Source: Paracoccus sp. DMF-8 (lineage in GTDB: Bacteria; Pseudomonadota; Alphaproteobacteria; Rhodobacterales; Rhodobacteraceae). From it: a stretch of 64,000 nt of DNA. Shown in pieces: positions 7,942-17,770 of this stretch; the stretch's first letter is position 1, and each line of letters starts with the position of its first letter. Both the position numbers and the translations under genes were made by a program. The notes under the pieces were generated by a model, which saw only the letters and a list, made by a program, of their open reading frames with translations, did not search any database and had not been told where the DNA came from. The stretch lies in contig NZ_JARJHL010000003.1 in assembly GCF_029309835.1 (NCBI RefSeq), positions 463,124 through 527,123 on the forward strand, written 5' to 3'.

Positions 7942-10467
7942 TGACGATCCGCCCCGGCACCACGATCAGCTTCTTGATGGCCGCGCCATCCAGGAAACGC
8001 TGCACGGTTTCGTCGGCGAGGACAAGAGCCTCGATCTGGGTCCTTGGGCATATCGCTTGGGGACCGAGATTTCGGCGCGGCGCTTGCCATTGATCTGGAT
8101 CGGCAGGGTGACGCTGTCATCGACCAGCATCGCGGGATCGGCCACCGGCCAGCGCGCATCGACGACCAGCCCCTGCCCGCCTGCCAACTGCCAGATATCT
8201 TCGGCCAGATGCGGGACCATCGGCGCCATCAGTTGGGCGATGGTGCGCAGCGCCCATTTGCGCGATTCGCCGCCAGCGGGCGATTTGCCAAGCGTGTTGG
8301 CGATTTCATAGATTTTCGCCACGGCCTTGTTGAAGGCGAAACCTTCGATGGCACGGGTGACCTCGTCAATCGCGCGGTGGACGGCGCGGGTCAGATCGGG
8401 GTCTTCGGCGCCTTCGGCGACGGTCTCGGCCTGACGATACAGGCGGGCAAGGAAACGATGCGCGGCTTCGGCCCCGGATGCCGTCCATTCGATGTCACGC
8501 TCGGGCGGGCTGTCGGACAGCATGAACCAGCGCGCGGTATCGGCGCCGAAATTCTCGACGATATTGACCGGATCGACGACGTTCTTTTTCGACTTCGACA
8601 TCTTGGCCGAGGGGATGATTTCGACCACCCGGCCATCGGCCAGTTTGCCGTCGGTCACATCTTCGGGCAGGTGATAGACGGCGCGCCCCCGGTCGTCGCG
8701 GGTCAGGTAGATCTCATGCGTGACCATGCCCTGCGTGAACAGCGCGGCGAAAGGTTCCGTTGACTTTTCAGGCAGATGGCCGGTCTTGACCATCGCGCGG
8801 GCGAAAAAGCGTGAATAGAGCAGGTGCAGGATCGCATGTTCGATGCCGCCGATATACTGGTCGACGTTCATCCAGTAATCGGCATCCTCGGCCACGGTCG
8901 GCGTTGCGGCATGGGGCGCGGTGAAACGCGCATAATACCAGGACAGATCGACGAATGTGTCCATCGTGTCGGTTTCGCGCCGGGCCGCGCCGCCGCATTT
9001 CGGACAGACCGTGTCGCGCCATGTCGGGTGGCGGTCCAGCGGGTTGCCGGGAATGTCGAAACTGACATCGGCGGGCAGCAGGACGGGCAGGTTTTCCTTG
9101 GCCTCCGGCACCGTGCCGCAGGTTTCGCAATGTACCACGGGGATCGGGCAGCCCCAATAGCGCTGACGCGAGATGCCCCAGTCCCGCAGGCGGAACTTGG
9201 TGACGCCTTCGCCATAGCCTGCCGCCTCGGCGTGCTGAATGGCGGCGGCAACGGCGACCTCTCCGGTCTGGTCGGCCGCGCCCGCGAAGCCGCGGACATA
9301 GGTGACGGGTTCGGATTTCAGCGGCACGAAAGGCCCATCCGCGACCAGCGCATCGGCCTGTTCCAGCGTCGCGCCCTGCGGGCCGAATGTCGCGCGGATC
9401 GGCAGGCCGTATTTCGTGGCGAATTCATGGTCGCGTTCGTCATGGGCCGGGCTGCCGAAAATCGCGCCGGTGCCGTAATCCATCAGCACGAAATTCGCGA
9501 TCCAGATCGGCAATTCCCATGTCGGATCAAGCGGATGGCGCACGGTCAGCCCGGTGTCGAAACCCAGCTTTTCGGCGGTCTCGATCGCTTCTTCGGTGGT
9601 GCCGATGCGGCGGCATTCCGCGCAGAAGTCGGCGATATCCGGGCGCTCAGCCGCCAGCGCCTTGATCAGCGGGTGATCGGGCGACAGCGCGGCAAAAGAC
9701 GCGCCCATCAGCGTGTCGGGGCGGGTGGTATAGACCTCGATCCGGTCGAAACCGGCGGGGGCGTTCACCGTTTCAAAGGCGAATTGCAACCCGCGCGACC
9801 GCCCGATCCAGTTCGCCTGCATCAGCCGGACCTTTTCCGGCCAGCCGTCCAGCCCGTCCAGCGCATCCAGCAATTCCCCGGAATAATCGCTGATGCGGAA
9901 AAACCACTGCGTCAGCTCGCGACGTTCCACCGGCGCGTTGGAACGCCAGCCCTTGCCGTCGATGACCTGCTCATTGGCCAGCACGGTCATGTCGACCGGA
10001 TCCCAGTTCACCATCGCGGATTTGCGATAGATCAGCCCCGATTCCAGAAAATCCAGAAACATCGACTGTTGCTGATGAACGTAATCGTCATCGCAGGTGG
10101 CGAATTCGCGGCTCCAGTCGATGGACAGGCCAAGCGGTTTCAGCTGGTCGCGCATCGTCGCGATATTGGCATAGGTCCAGTCGCGCGGGTGGCCGCCCTG
10201 TTCCATCGCGGCGTTTTCGGCGGGCATGCCAAAGGCGTCCCAGCCCATCGGATGCAGCACGGAAAACCCCTGCGCGCGTTTGTAGCGCGCGACCACATCG
10301 CCCATCGTATAGTTGCGGACATGGCCCATATGGATGCGCCCCGAAGGATAGGGGAACATTTCCAGCACGTAATACTTGGGCCGTTCGTCACGCAGCGCGC
10401 GGAAGGAATCGGCCGCGTCCCACGCAGCCTGCCAGCGCGTTTCGCTTTGTGCGGGATCATAGGACAT
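7928..10467 (-). CDS. leuS: Leucine--tRNA ligase
   Basis: Class I aminoacyl-tRNA synthetase charging tRNA-Leu. The HIGH-like motif [15 protein letters not shown] is near residue 40, and the KMSKS motif appears as [14 protein letters not shown] near residue 620. A CP1 editing domain ([20 protein letters not shown]) and a zinc-like insertion [18 protein letters not shown] are present. The frame runs 820 residues to [10 protein letters not shown] and is then disturbed near 8035-8060 by two apparent single-base insertions. The correct ending ([19 protein letters not shown], then [11 protein letters not shown]) lies in the next frame, stopping at 7928. The lptE start overlaps this stop. Full length would be about 846 residues, normal for the family. 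Confidence 0.95.
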
Positions 10468-10551
10468 GGAAAGCCTCCGGGCGTCAGATTTGCCCGGTGG
10501 GTTTATACGCGGCGCCTGCGCAGGTCCAGAGACCCGCGCATCGCCCGCGCC

Positions 10552-11057
10552 TTACATCTGGCCGTCACGCACGCGCAACTGGCGCGCGCGGGTCAGGATC
10601 GCGTCTTCGACCGCGCGGACGGTGTCGGGCGCAACCGCGCTGCCGCCCGCGCCTTGCAGCGAAACCTTCAGCGAACGGGCGTCCAGCGCCGGGTCGCTGA
10701 CCTTGATCGTCGCGCGATAGGGACCGCCCGCCACCCGGCGGCGTGCCGTCAGCCGGTCACGATCAGCCCAGTAAAGAGATCGACCGTCTGCACGGGCAGA
10801 AAGTTCAGCACTTCAAGGCTGGCGTTCCACAGATAGCGGTTCACCGCGACCGTATCGTTCGGGTTCTGCCGGTTGGAAAACACGTCCCAGATGGTCGATT
10901 CCCGTTCCTGCACGGCCGCCTGTTGCTGGGCGGGCTGTCCGCCACCCGGACGCGAACTGGCCGAGCCGATGCCGCCCGACCCCGAGCCACCGCCGCCACA
11001 GGCCGAAAGCCCGGCGATCGCGATCAGGGCAAGGCCCAGCGCGGCGCGATGTTGCAT
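10552..11057 (-). CDS. DUF3576 lipoprotein, frame broken near the middle
   Basis: A small outer-membrane or inner-membrane lipoprotein of unknown role that commonly sits upstream of leuS in Rhodobacteraceae. The start MQHRAALGLALIAIAGLSAC is a lipoprotein signal with lipobox LSAC, followed by a glycine/serine-rich linker. The DUF3576 body begins at STIWDVFSNRQNPNDTVAVNRYLW and runs to FTGLIVTG, where an extra base near 10745 creates a stop. The remainder (YRATIKVSDPALDARSLKVSL and TVRAVEDAILTRARQLRV) is in another frame and ends at 10552. Two small indels around 10730-10750 would restore about 167 residues. A GGGGGAAG ribosome site precedes the ATG. Confidence 0.78.
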
Positions 11058-11375
11058 GTCGTTCTTCCCCCGGAAAGTTCCTGAAATTGCCATAGCGCAA
11101 TTCCCACCATTGTCACAAGGGATCACCCGCGCATCGCCCGCGCGGGTGCGCGCAACAGCCCAAAGACCGCGCATTTCCGCCGCTTTGCCAGCCGGCGCCG
11201 CGGGCGGGGGGCGGCGCTGCGACCGGGTGTGGCCCATGTGCATCACAAAAAAGTCGAAACATTTTTCAACGGGCTGATTCCGTTGCAAACAGAAAGGGGA
11301 AGGGCGACATACGATCCATACCCCAAGCCCGGGTCGCGCCGGATGGGGCACATGAGAGAGACAAGAGGGAAAACC
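11058..11375. other. Intergenic region between DUF3576 lipoprotein and porin
   Basis: About 320 bases between two divergent genes, expected to hold both promoters. The last 60 bases before the porin are purine-rich, ending in an AGAGGGAAAA ribosome site. No open frame in it looks coding. I see no convincing -35/-10 pair, riboswitch or operator. Confidence 0.5.
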
Positions 11376-12371
11376 ATGAAAAAGGTTCTTTTCGCTACCA
11401 GCGCCCTGGTGATGTCGGCTGGCTTCGCCGCTGCAGAAGTCGCCGTTTCGGGCGACGGCCGTATGGGTATGATCTATGACGGCGACGACATCCAGTTCTC
11501 GAGCCGCGCTCGCGTTCTGTTCACCCTGACCGGTGAGTCGGATGCCGGCCTGTCGTTCGGCGGTAAATTCCGCGTCGACCAGGAAAACTACTCGTCCAAC
11601 CCGGGCGGTCGTTCGGCAGCCAAAGGTTCGGCTGGTGAAGTCTGGATCTCGGGCGCCTACGGCAAACTGTCGATGGGTGACGTTGTCGGCGCTGCCGAAG
11701 CTGCGATCGGCGACCTGTACGAAATCGGCTACACCGATGGCGAATTCGCCAACGACATCGAAGAAATCTGGTATCTGGTCGGCGACGGCAACAACAAAGA
11801 CCAGGGCCCGACCGTTCTGTACGAATACTCGATCGACAGCATCTCGTTCTACGCGTCGGCCACCGACGGTTCGAACACCGCTTGGTATTCGACCACCGGT
11901 TCGGGCGATTGGGGTGATGCTGACGCGACCGACGGTTCGGACGACGTCGCTTACTCGCTGGCAGCCAAATACGACGCCGGCAACTGGTGGGCATCGCTGG
12001 CCTACTCGAAGCATGACGACGCAGACGAGATCGCTCTGGGTGCTGAAGCCACGTTCGACCAGTTCTCGGTCAAAGGTGTCTACGCCAAATACAGCGACCT
12101 CTACGACGGCGTGTATGAGTTCGACTCGACCATCGGTCTGTCGGCGGCCTACAACATGGACGCGATCACCGTCAAAGGTTTCTGGCGCCGTGACTCGTGG
12201 GATGCGACCGTGGCTGGCGTCTCGGACGAAGACTACGACAGCTTCGGCATCGGTGCTGACTACGAACTGGGTGGCGGTGCGACCCTGGCCGGTGCGATCA
12301 TCGACAGCGACTACCTGGACGGCGGCCGTGGCGACACCGTTGCTGACCTGGGTGTGAAGTTCAAATTCTGA
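11376..12371 (+). CDS. Major outer-membrane porin
   Basis: A 331-residue Rhodobacter-type trimeric porin. The signal peptide MKKVLFATSALVMSAGFAAA is followed by EVAVSGDGRMGMIYDG, the first beta strand, and further amphipathic strands separated by acidic loops such as DWGDADATDGSDD. The C-terminus VADLGVKFKF ends in phenylalanine, the outer-membrane insertion signal. Codon use is strikingly biased (serine almost always TCG, alanine often GCT, glycine GGT/GGC), unlike its neighbours, as expected of a very highly expressed gene. The ATG at 11376 was chosen because the signal peptide starts there, with AGAGGGAAA before it. It is monocistronic, closed by a strong terminator. Confidence 0.95.
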   Translation: MKKVLFATSALVMSAGFAAAEVAVSGDGRMGMIYDGDDIQFSSRARVLFTLTGESDAGLSFGGKFRVDQENYSSNPGGRSAAKGSAGEVWISGAYGKLSMGDVVGAAEAAIGDLYEIGYTDGEFANDIEEIWYLVGDGNNKDQGPTVLYEYSIDSISFYASATDGSNTAWYSTTGSGDWGDADATDGSDDVAYSLAAKYDAGNWWASLAYSKHDDADEIALGAEATFDQFSVKGVYAKYSDLYDGVYEFDSTIGLSAAYNMDAITVKGFWRRDSWDATVAGVSDEDYDSFGIGADYELGGGATLAGAIIDSDYLDGGRGDTVADLGVKFKF

Positions 12372-12392
12372 TCCCAACCGGATCACGAATTG

Positions 12393-12424
12393 AAAGAGCG
12401 GGCCTTGCGCCCGCTCTTTTCTTT
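12393..12424 (+). terminator. Rho-independent terminator of the porin gene
   Basis: An 11-bp perfect stem (AAAGAGCGGGC at 12393-12403 with GCCCGCTCTTT at 12409-12419) with a 5-base loop, followed by a T-rich run (TTCTTTT). It lies 22 bases after the porin stop. Confidence 0.93.
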
Positions 12425-12439
12425 TGGGAATCTGGGTGC

Positions 12440-13092
12440 ATGGGACTTCTGGATATCAAACGCCGCATTGCGGATGCCGAAACCGCAGCAGGCCGCGCGC
12501 CGGGCAGCGTGACGCTGATCGCGGTCAGCAAGGTTCAACCGGCCGACCGGGTTCAGGCCGTGCTGGGGCAGGGGCAGCGGATTTTTGGCGAAAACTATGT
12601 GCAGGAAGCGGCGGGGAAATGGCCCGGCTGGCGTGCCGAATGGCCGGATGCGCAGGTCCATATGATCGGCCCGTTGCAAACCAATAAGCTGAAACTGGCG
12701 CTGGATCTGTTCGACGCCATCCACACGCTGGACCGCGCATCCTTGGCGGAAAAGCTGGCCCGGCAGGTTCAGGCGCGCGGCACCTGCCCGCAGCTTTTCG
12801 TTCAGGTGAATACAGGGGCCGAGCCGCAAAAATCCGGTGTCCTGCCCGGTGACGCCGATGCCTTCATCGCCGCATGCCGCGCGCTGGACCTGCCCCTGAC
12901 CGGCCTGATGTGCATCCCGCCGGACGATGCCGACCCCGCCCGCATTTTGCGGATCTGGCGCGGATTGCGGAACGGAACGGGCTGGCTGGCCTGTCGATGG
13001 GGATGAGTTCGGATTTCGAAACCGCAATCGCCCATGGCGCGACCCATGTCCGGGTCGGCAGCGCGATTTTCGGGGCGCGCGACTATACCTGA
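12440..13092 (+). CDS. YggS/PROSC family PLP-homeostasis protein, frame broken once
   Basis: A pyridoxal-phosphate-binding protein of the YggS family, which buffers PLP and lacks a proven catalytic role. The PLP lysine is in [14 protein letters not shown] (near residue 32), followed by [26 protein letters not shown] and [16 protein letters not shown]. After [15 protein letters not shown] the frame shifts near 12940. The remainder ([25 protein letters not shown] and [14 protein letters not shown]) continues in the next frame to a stop at 13092. Restored length is about 217 residues, normal for the family. The gene begins 20 bases after the porin terminator, so it has its own promoter or relies on readthrough. 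Confidence 0.88.
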
Positions 13093-13640
13093 TGCGCAAC
13101 CGCCGCGCGGCGCGCGGCATGGCGGGTGATACCCTGCGGCACGATCAGCCGCGTGCCCGGCGCGGCGCGTTCGGCCAGCCAATGCAGATCGGTGCGCGCC
13201 ATCGCGATACAGCCCGCCGTCGGATAGCCGGGCCGCCGCCACTGATGCAGAAAGATCGCCGAGCCGCGCCCGGCCCGCGCATCGGGCCAGTTCCAGTCGG
13301 TCAGCAGCACCAGATCATACAGCGGATCGGCGCGGCGCAGGGTTTCATGGCTGGCCACATAGGGCGCGCGGACGTGGTTGTTATAGGCCGGATCGTCAGG
13401 CGCATCGCACCACAGATCGCCCGGCAAGATCGCGCGCGCCCAAGGGGCAGGGCAGGGCAGGCGGTCGGGGCGATACAGCAGACCGATGATGCGATGCAGG
13501 CCCGCAGGGGTCGCGCCGTCGCCTTCGCGCTTGCCCGCCGACACGCCGCCGCGCCCGATGGTGCAGGGCAGGGTCTGGCCAAAGGCGAACAGCCCCATGG
13601 GCACCAGCCGCAGGTCGCCCGGTCGTTGCATGATGGTCAC
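13083..13640 (-). CDS. L,D-transpeptidase (YkuD) family protein
   Basis: A 185-residue YkuD-domain protein. The catalytic signature H-x6-8-G-C-x-A is read in [21 protein letters not shown], where the histidine and cysteine are the active pair. [21 protein letters not shown] is the usual upstream conserved block. There is no signal peptide, as in the ErfK/YbiS-related cytosol-annotated members common in Rhodobacteraceae, so the place of action is uncertain. The start could be GTG at 13640, overlapping the ribA stop as GTGA, or ATG at 13631. Coupling to ribA favours the first. It converges on and overlaps the YggS gene end. Confidence 0.8.
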   Translation of the reverse strand: MTIMQRPGDLRLVPMGLFAFGQTLPCTIGRGGVSAGKREGDGATPAGLHRIIGLLYRPDRLPCPAPWARAILPGDLWCDAPDDPAYNNHVRAPYVASHETLRRADPLYDLVLLTDWNWPDARAGRGSAIFLHQWRRPGYPTAGCIAMARTDLHWLAERAAPGTRLIVPQGITRHAARRAAVAHQV

Positions 13641-14696
13641 AGCAGATGCCCCGATTTCGCGGCCTTGACGGCCAGATAGCCCTGGTTGAAGCGGTTGGTG
13701 GGCGTGATCAGCGGCACGCGCTCGGCCACTGCGATGCCGTGGCCTTCCAGCATGGCGACCTTGCGCGGGTTGTTGGTCATCAGCCGCACCGCGCCGAAAC
13801 CCATGCGGCGCAGGATATCGGCGCCGATGCGGAAATCACGCTCATCATCGTTGAAGCCCAGCCGGTGGTTGGCCTCGACCGTGTCAAAGCCCTGATTTTG
13901 CAGGGCATAGGCGCGCATCTTGTTGGCCAGCCCGATGCCGCGCCCTTCCTGGTTCAGATATAGCAGCACGCCCGAGCCCTGTTCACCCATCGCCGCCAGC
14001 GCGGCATGCAGCTGCGGGCCGCAGTCGCATTTCAGGCTGCCCAGCACATCGCCCGTGAAACAGGCCGAATGCAGCCGCGCCAGCACCGGCCGGTCGCGCG
14101 GCGGATCGCCGATTTCGACGGCGTAATGTTCGGCATCGCCATTGTCGGGGCGAAAGATATGCAGCCGCGACCGTTCGGCGGCCTGCAGGGGCAGGCGGGC
14201 GGCGGCGACGGGGATCATCGCGGCCTCGGTCGCCAGTTGCGCCAGCGCGGGGCCGGGCGCAAGGCGGGTCAGTTCCGGGGGCGCATCATCCACCGGCACC
14301 ATCAGCACGGCAGGCAGAAGCTGCGCCGATTTCGCAAGCGCGATGGCCGCGCGATGGGGCAGGGCATCGCCCCCGCGCGGGTTGCAGCGGCCCCTTCATC
14401 GGGGTCATCAGATCGCCCGAAGGGTCGGCAATCGCCCGCATCCAGCCCGCATCGGCATCGCCCGGCACGATGATCCGCGCCAGATCGCCGTCGTAGACCC
14501 GCGCCTTCAGCGTCTGCGCGCGCCAGTCGGTCACGGCCAGGACCGCGCCACCCATATCGCGCATGGCCTGCGCGCGGGCTGGCGAAGCGGTTTCGACAGC
14601 CGCCGCCAGCCAGCCGCCGATCAGCACCGGCAGGCCCATCCGCATGTCGGTGCGGGCGCGCGAAAGGGTCTCTGTCAGGGTCGGGATCAGGGTCAT
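13637..14696 (-). CDS. ribA: GTP cyclohydrolase II (RibA), long form, one frame break
   Basis: RibA opens GTP to start riboflavin synthesis. The catalytic domain is intact: ARLHSACFTGDVLGSLKCDCG with the three zinc cysteines, LLYLNQEGRGIGLANKM, and LMTNNPRKVAML. The N-terminal extension of about 130 residues (from 14696, SRARTDMRMGLPVLIGG, AIADPSGDLMTPMKGPLQPARG) is typical of the long Rhodobacteraceae RibA, which carries a degenerate RibB-like domain. The two parts lie in different frames, joined by an apparent one-base loss in a G/C run near 14375. Restored length is about 353 residues. The YkuD gene overlaps its stop. Confidence 0.9.
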
Positions 14697-14852
14697 CGGG
14701 CTGGCTTACGACGGTTCGGTCCGGGGTGAAAGTTGAAACAATCTGAAACATAGCGGCGTTATCGGACAACTCCATGTGAAAATCCGACGAAGCCGCTGGA
14801 CGCGGGCGCCCCGGTTTCTCAGGTTTCCGTCAACAAGCCATAGGAGGCAAGC

Positions 14853-15539
14853 ATGGCCGGACTGAAAAAGATCCTGCTCGTTGATGACGATGACGACCTG
14901 CGCGAGGCTTTGGCCGAGCAACTGGTCGCAACCGAAGATTTCGACGTCTTTGAGGCAGGCAATGGCGCCGAGGCGGTCGAACGCGCCAAGGGGGCGATCT
15001 ATGATCTGGTGATCCTGGATGTCGGCCTGCCCGACACCGACGGGCGCGAGCTGTGCAAGCGGTTGCGCAAGCAGGGCGTGAAATGCCCGATCATCATGCT
15101 GACCGGCCATGACACCGATGCCGACACCATTCTGGGTCTGGATTCGGGGGCGAATGATTACATCACCAAGCCCTTCAAGTTCCCGGTCCTGCTGGCCCGT
15201 CTGCGCGCCCAGTTGCGCACGCATGAACAGTCCGAGGACGCGATCTTTCAGCTTGGGCCCTATACGTTCAAGCCCGCGATGAAGATGCTGATCGACGCCA
15301 AGGACCGCAAGATCCGGCTGACGGAAAAGGAAACCAACATCCTGAAATTCCTGTATCGCGCAGCGGATGGCGTGGTCCAGCGCGAGGTTCTGCTGCACGA
15401 GGTCTGGGGCTATAACGCCGGTGTCACCACGCATACGCTGGAAACCCATATCTACCGCCTGCGCCAGAAGATCGAACCCGATCCCTCGAACGCGCGGCTG
15501 CTGGTCACCGAAAGCGGCGGCTATCGGCTGGTCGCCTGA
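14853..15539 (+). CDS. cenR: OmpR-family response regulator, CenR-like
   Basis: A 228-residue two-component response regulator. The receiver (residues 5-120) has the acidic pocket VDDDDD, phospho-acceptor aspartate in LVILDVGLPDTDG, the switch threonine in MLTGHD and lysine in YITKPFKFP. The C-terminal winged helix (TYTF to the end) has LTEKETNILKFLYRA and TTHTLETHIYRLRQKIEPDP. It closely resembles the alphaproteobacterial CenR, an essential cell-envelope regulator in Caulobacter and Rhodobacter; the assignment is by recollected similarity. No partner kinase is adjacent, as is usual for CenR. It is divergent from ribA and followed by its own terminator. Confidence 0.82.
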   Translation: MAGLKKILLVDDDDDLREALAEQLVATEDFDVFEAGNGAEAVERAKGAIYDLVILDVGLPDTDGRELCKRLRKQGVKCPIIMLTGHDTDADTILGLDSGANDYITKPFKFPVLLARLRAQLRTHEQSEDAIFQLGPYTFKPAMKMLIDAKDRKIRLTEKETNILKFLYRAADGVVQREVLLHEVWGYNAGVTTHTLETHIYRLRQKIEPDPSNARLLVTESGGYRLVA

Positions 15540-15545
15540 GACAGG

Positions 15546-15572
15546 GCCGGGGGCATCCGTCCCCGGCTTTTT
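15546..15572 (+). terminator. Rho-independent terminator after the CenR-like gene
   Basis: Stem GCCGGGG (15546-15552) with CCCCGGC (15561-15567), 8-base loop, followed directly by TTTTT. It begins 6 bases after the stop codon. Confidence 0.9.
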
Positions 15573-15632
15573 CCGTCGCGGGGCTGTCTGTTTCGTGGCA
15601 GATGGCGGAACAGGCACACGAAGGGCACAGCC

Positions 15633-16382
15633 ATGACCATCACCAGACAGGAAGAACTGGACAGGCTGAAGGTCATCGGCCGGATCGTCGCGAATACCAT
15701 GCAGACCATGGCCCGGTCGATCGAACCCGGCATGACGACGCGCGAATTGGACGGGATCGGCCACAAGATGCTGGAATCGCAGGGCGCCGAATCCGCGCCG
15801 CAGGCCGTTTACGGCTTTCCGGGCGCGACCTGCATCAGCGTGAATGAACAGATCGCCCATGGCATTCCGGGGGATCGCCGGATCCAGCCGGGCGATCTGG
15901 TGAATATCGACGTTTCGGCGTCCCGCGATGGCTATTTCGCCGATACCGGCGCGACGTTTCGGATTTCGCCAACTTCGCCCGTGATGGACCGGCTGTGCCG
16001 CGACGGTCGGCGCGCCATGCAGATTGGCATCGCGCAGGTCGGCAGCGGCAGGCCCCTGGCCGGGATCGGCAATGCCATCGGGCGTTTTGCCGATGCGCGC
16101 GGCTATACGCTGATCCGCAACCTTGCCAGCCACGGCACCGGCCGCGCCCTGCACGAGGAACCGACCGAGATCGCGACATGGCCGACGCGCGGCGACCGGC
16201 GCCGCATCGGCAAGGGGCTGGTCCTGACGGTCGAGCCCTTCCTGTCGACGGGCGGCCATTTCGCGACCGAGGGCAATGACGGCTGGACGCTGTATAGCGA
16301 ACCGCCCGCCGCCGTCGTCCAGTATGAACATACCGTTGTCGCGACCGACCGGGGCGCGATCATTGTCACGCGACCGGGCTGA
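15633..16382 (+). CDS. map: Type I methionyl aminopeptidase
   Basis: A 249-residue metal aminopeptidase that removes N-terminal methionine from new proteins. The five metal ligands can be read: aspartates in VNIDVSASRDGYFADTG, histidine in NLASHGTGRAL, glutamate in LTVEPFLST and glutamate in VQYEHTVV. The substrate histidine is in NEQIAHGIPGDR. There is no N-terminal zinc-finger extension, so it is the bacterial type Ia form. Some segments differ from the housekeeping enzyme, and many Rhodobacteraceae carry a second map gene; whether this is the main or the extra copy cannot be told here. It is followed by the cobalamin riboswitch of the next operon. Confidence 0.9.
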   Translation: MTITRQEELDRLKVIGRIVANTMQTMARSIEPGMTTRELDGIGHKMLESQGAESAPQAVYGFPGATCISVNEQIAHGIPGDRRIQPGDLVNIDVSASRDGYFADTGATFRISPTSPVMDRLCRDGRRAMQIGIAQVGSGRPLAGIGNAIGRFADARGYTLIRNLASHGTGRALHEEPTEIATWPTRGDRRRIGKGLVLTVEPFLSTGGHFATEGNDGWTLYSEPPAAVVQYEHTVVATDRGAIIVTRPG

Positions 16383-16424
16383 CCGCCACTTTCGCGCCAC
16401 TTGCGGACGTCCCGACCAGCGGCT

Positions 16425-16605
16425 AAGGGTTCCCCGTCGGTTTCCGCAAGGAATTGAAAGGAGATCCGTCACGGGCAGCCGCCCGTGAACCGGAACTGCC
16501 CCCGCAACTGTAGGCGGCTGGGTTTTTGCAGCAGGCCACTGTGACCGGCAAGGTCATGGGAAGGCAGCAAGAACCCGCGATCCGTCAGTCAGGAGACCTG
16601 CCGGC
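16425..16605 (+). promoter_or_regulatory. Cobalamin (AdoCbl) riboswitch
   Basis: A complete class-I B12 riboswitch aptamer. The order of conserved blocks is right: GGTTTCCGCAAGGAA near 16439, CTGCCCCCGCAACTGTA near 16497-16512, the B12 box GCCACTG at 16535-16541, GGGAAGGC at 16558-16565, and the closing GTCAGTCAGGAGACCTGCC near 16584-16602. About 155 bases of leader separate it from the ATG at 16761. That leader holds a possible hairpin around CCGGACC and GGTCCGCGG (16708-16735), which could be the expression platform. It should repress the ABC importer genes downstream when intracellular cobalamin is high. Confidence 0.95.
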
Positions 16606-16760
16606 ACATGAAACTTTGCAACCTGGGCGGGGCGTCCGGGAAGGTGTCGGATGAAGCATTTGCATGGCCTTTCACGGCTGATCTGCCTGTCTTCGGTCGA
16701 TTGTGACCGGACCCTTTCCCGATCTTCGGTCCGCGGTCGCGTCTTGAACCGGAGATACGC

Positions 16761-17770
16761 ATGTTTCGCATATCCCTGATCGCGGCATCGACCGCGACCC
16801 TTGTCGCCTTGCCCGTATCGGCGCAAACCACCTATCCCCTGACCCTGTCCGAATTGCGGCGTCGATGTCCGTTTCGACAGGGCGCCCGGCTCGGTCGTGA
16901 CGGTCGGTCAGGCCGCGACCGAGGTGCTGTATTCGCTGGATCTGGCCGACAAGGTCACCGGCACCTCTGTCTGGTTCACCGAGGTTCTGCCCGAATACAA
17001 ACCCGCCAATGACGCCATCGAGCGGCTGGCCGACAATGATCCCAGCTTTGAAAGCGTGGTGTCCAAGCGCCCGGAACTGGTCGCGATCCAGTATGAATGG
17101 CATGTCGGCCCGCAGGGCATCGTCGCCACCCGCGAACAGTTTTCCGATGTCGGCATCCCGACCTATATCCTGCCCGCCGATTGCGTGGGCAAGGACAATA
17201 CGGTGGGTTCCGACGGCACCCGGACCGCGATGTTCACGATGGATTCGATCTATCAGGGCGTCCTGGAACTGAGGCCAGATCTTTGACGTGGCCGACCGTG
17301 GCAAGGCGCTGGTCGCCGACCTGAAATCGCGCGAGGCGGCGGCGATCAGATCGGCGCAGGCGCTGGATCTGCAGGATGTTTCGGCGGTGTTCTGGTTCTC
17401 GTCTGCGGAAATGGACATCGACCCCTATGTCGCCGGTCGCAAGGGCCCGCCCGCCTATATGATGAATGCGTTGGGGCTGAAGAACATCATCGAAAGCGAT
17501 GAGGAATGGCCGGTGGTGAGCTGGGAAACCATTGCCCGCGCCAATCCTTCGGTGATCGTCATCGCCCGGATGGACCGCCGCCGGTTCGAGGCGGATAATT
17601 ATGAAAAGAAACTGGAATTTCTGAAAACAGACCCGGTCGCGCGTGAAATGGAGGCGGTGAAAAGCGACCGTATCGTGATTCTGGATGCCCATTCCATGGA
17701 TCCCTCGATCCGCAATATCGCGGCACTGGAAACGCTGGCGGCGGCGCTGCCGGAATTCGACCTGAAATGA
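16761..17770 (+). CDS. Periplasmic corrinoid-binding protein of an ABC importer (BtuF-like), frame broken twice
   Basis: A TroA/BtuF-fold substrate-binding protein. A signal peptide (MFRISLIAASTATLVALPVSA) leads into VTVGQAATEVLYSLDLADKVTG, DPSFESVVSKRPELVAIQYEW, AYMMNALGLKNIIESDEEWP and VSWETIARANPSVIVIARMD, as in iron-siderophore/cobalamin binding proteins. Extra bases near 16852 (TCCGAATTGC) and near 17272 (CTGAGGCC) break the frame; removing one base at each gives a continuous protein of about 336 residues. The riboswitch upstream points to a corrinoid. Related proteins are sometimes named F420-0 transporters, which the riboswitch makes unlikely. The stop overlaps the permease start (ATGA). 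Confidence 0.83.

Noticed and set aside
8824..10836. 670-residue plus-strand open frame
   Set aside because: Lies wholly opposite leuS; composition is that of a reverse-complement shadow.
11062..12386. Upstream part of a long minus-strand frame running opposite the porin
   Set aside because: Only its last 103 codons (from 11057 downward) are the DUF3576 lipoprotein; the rest is porin antisense.
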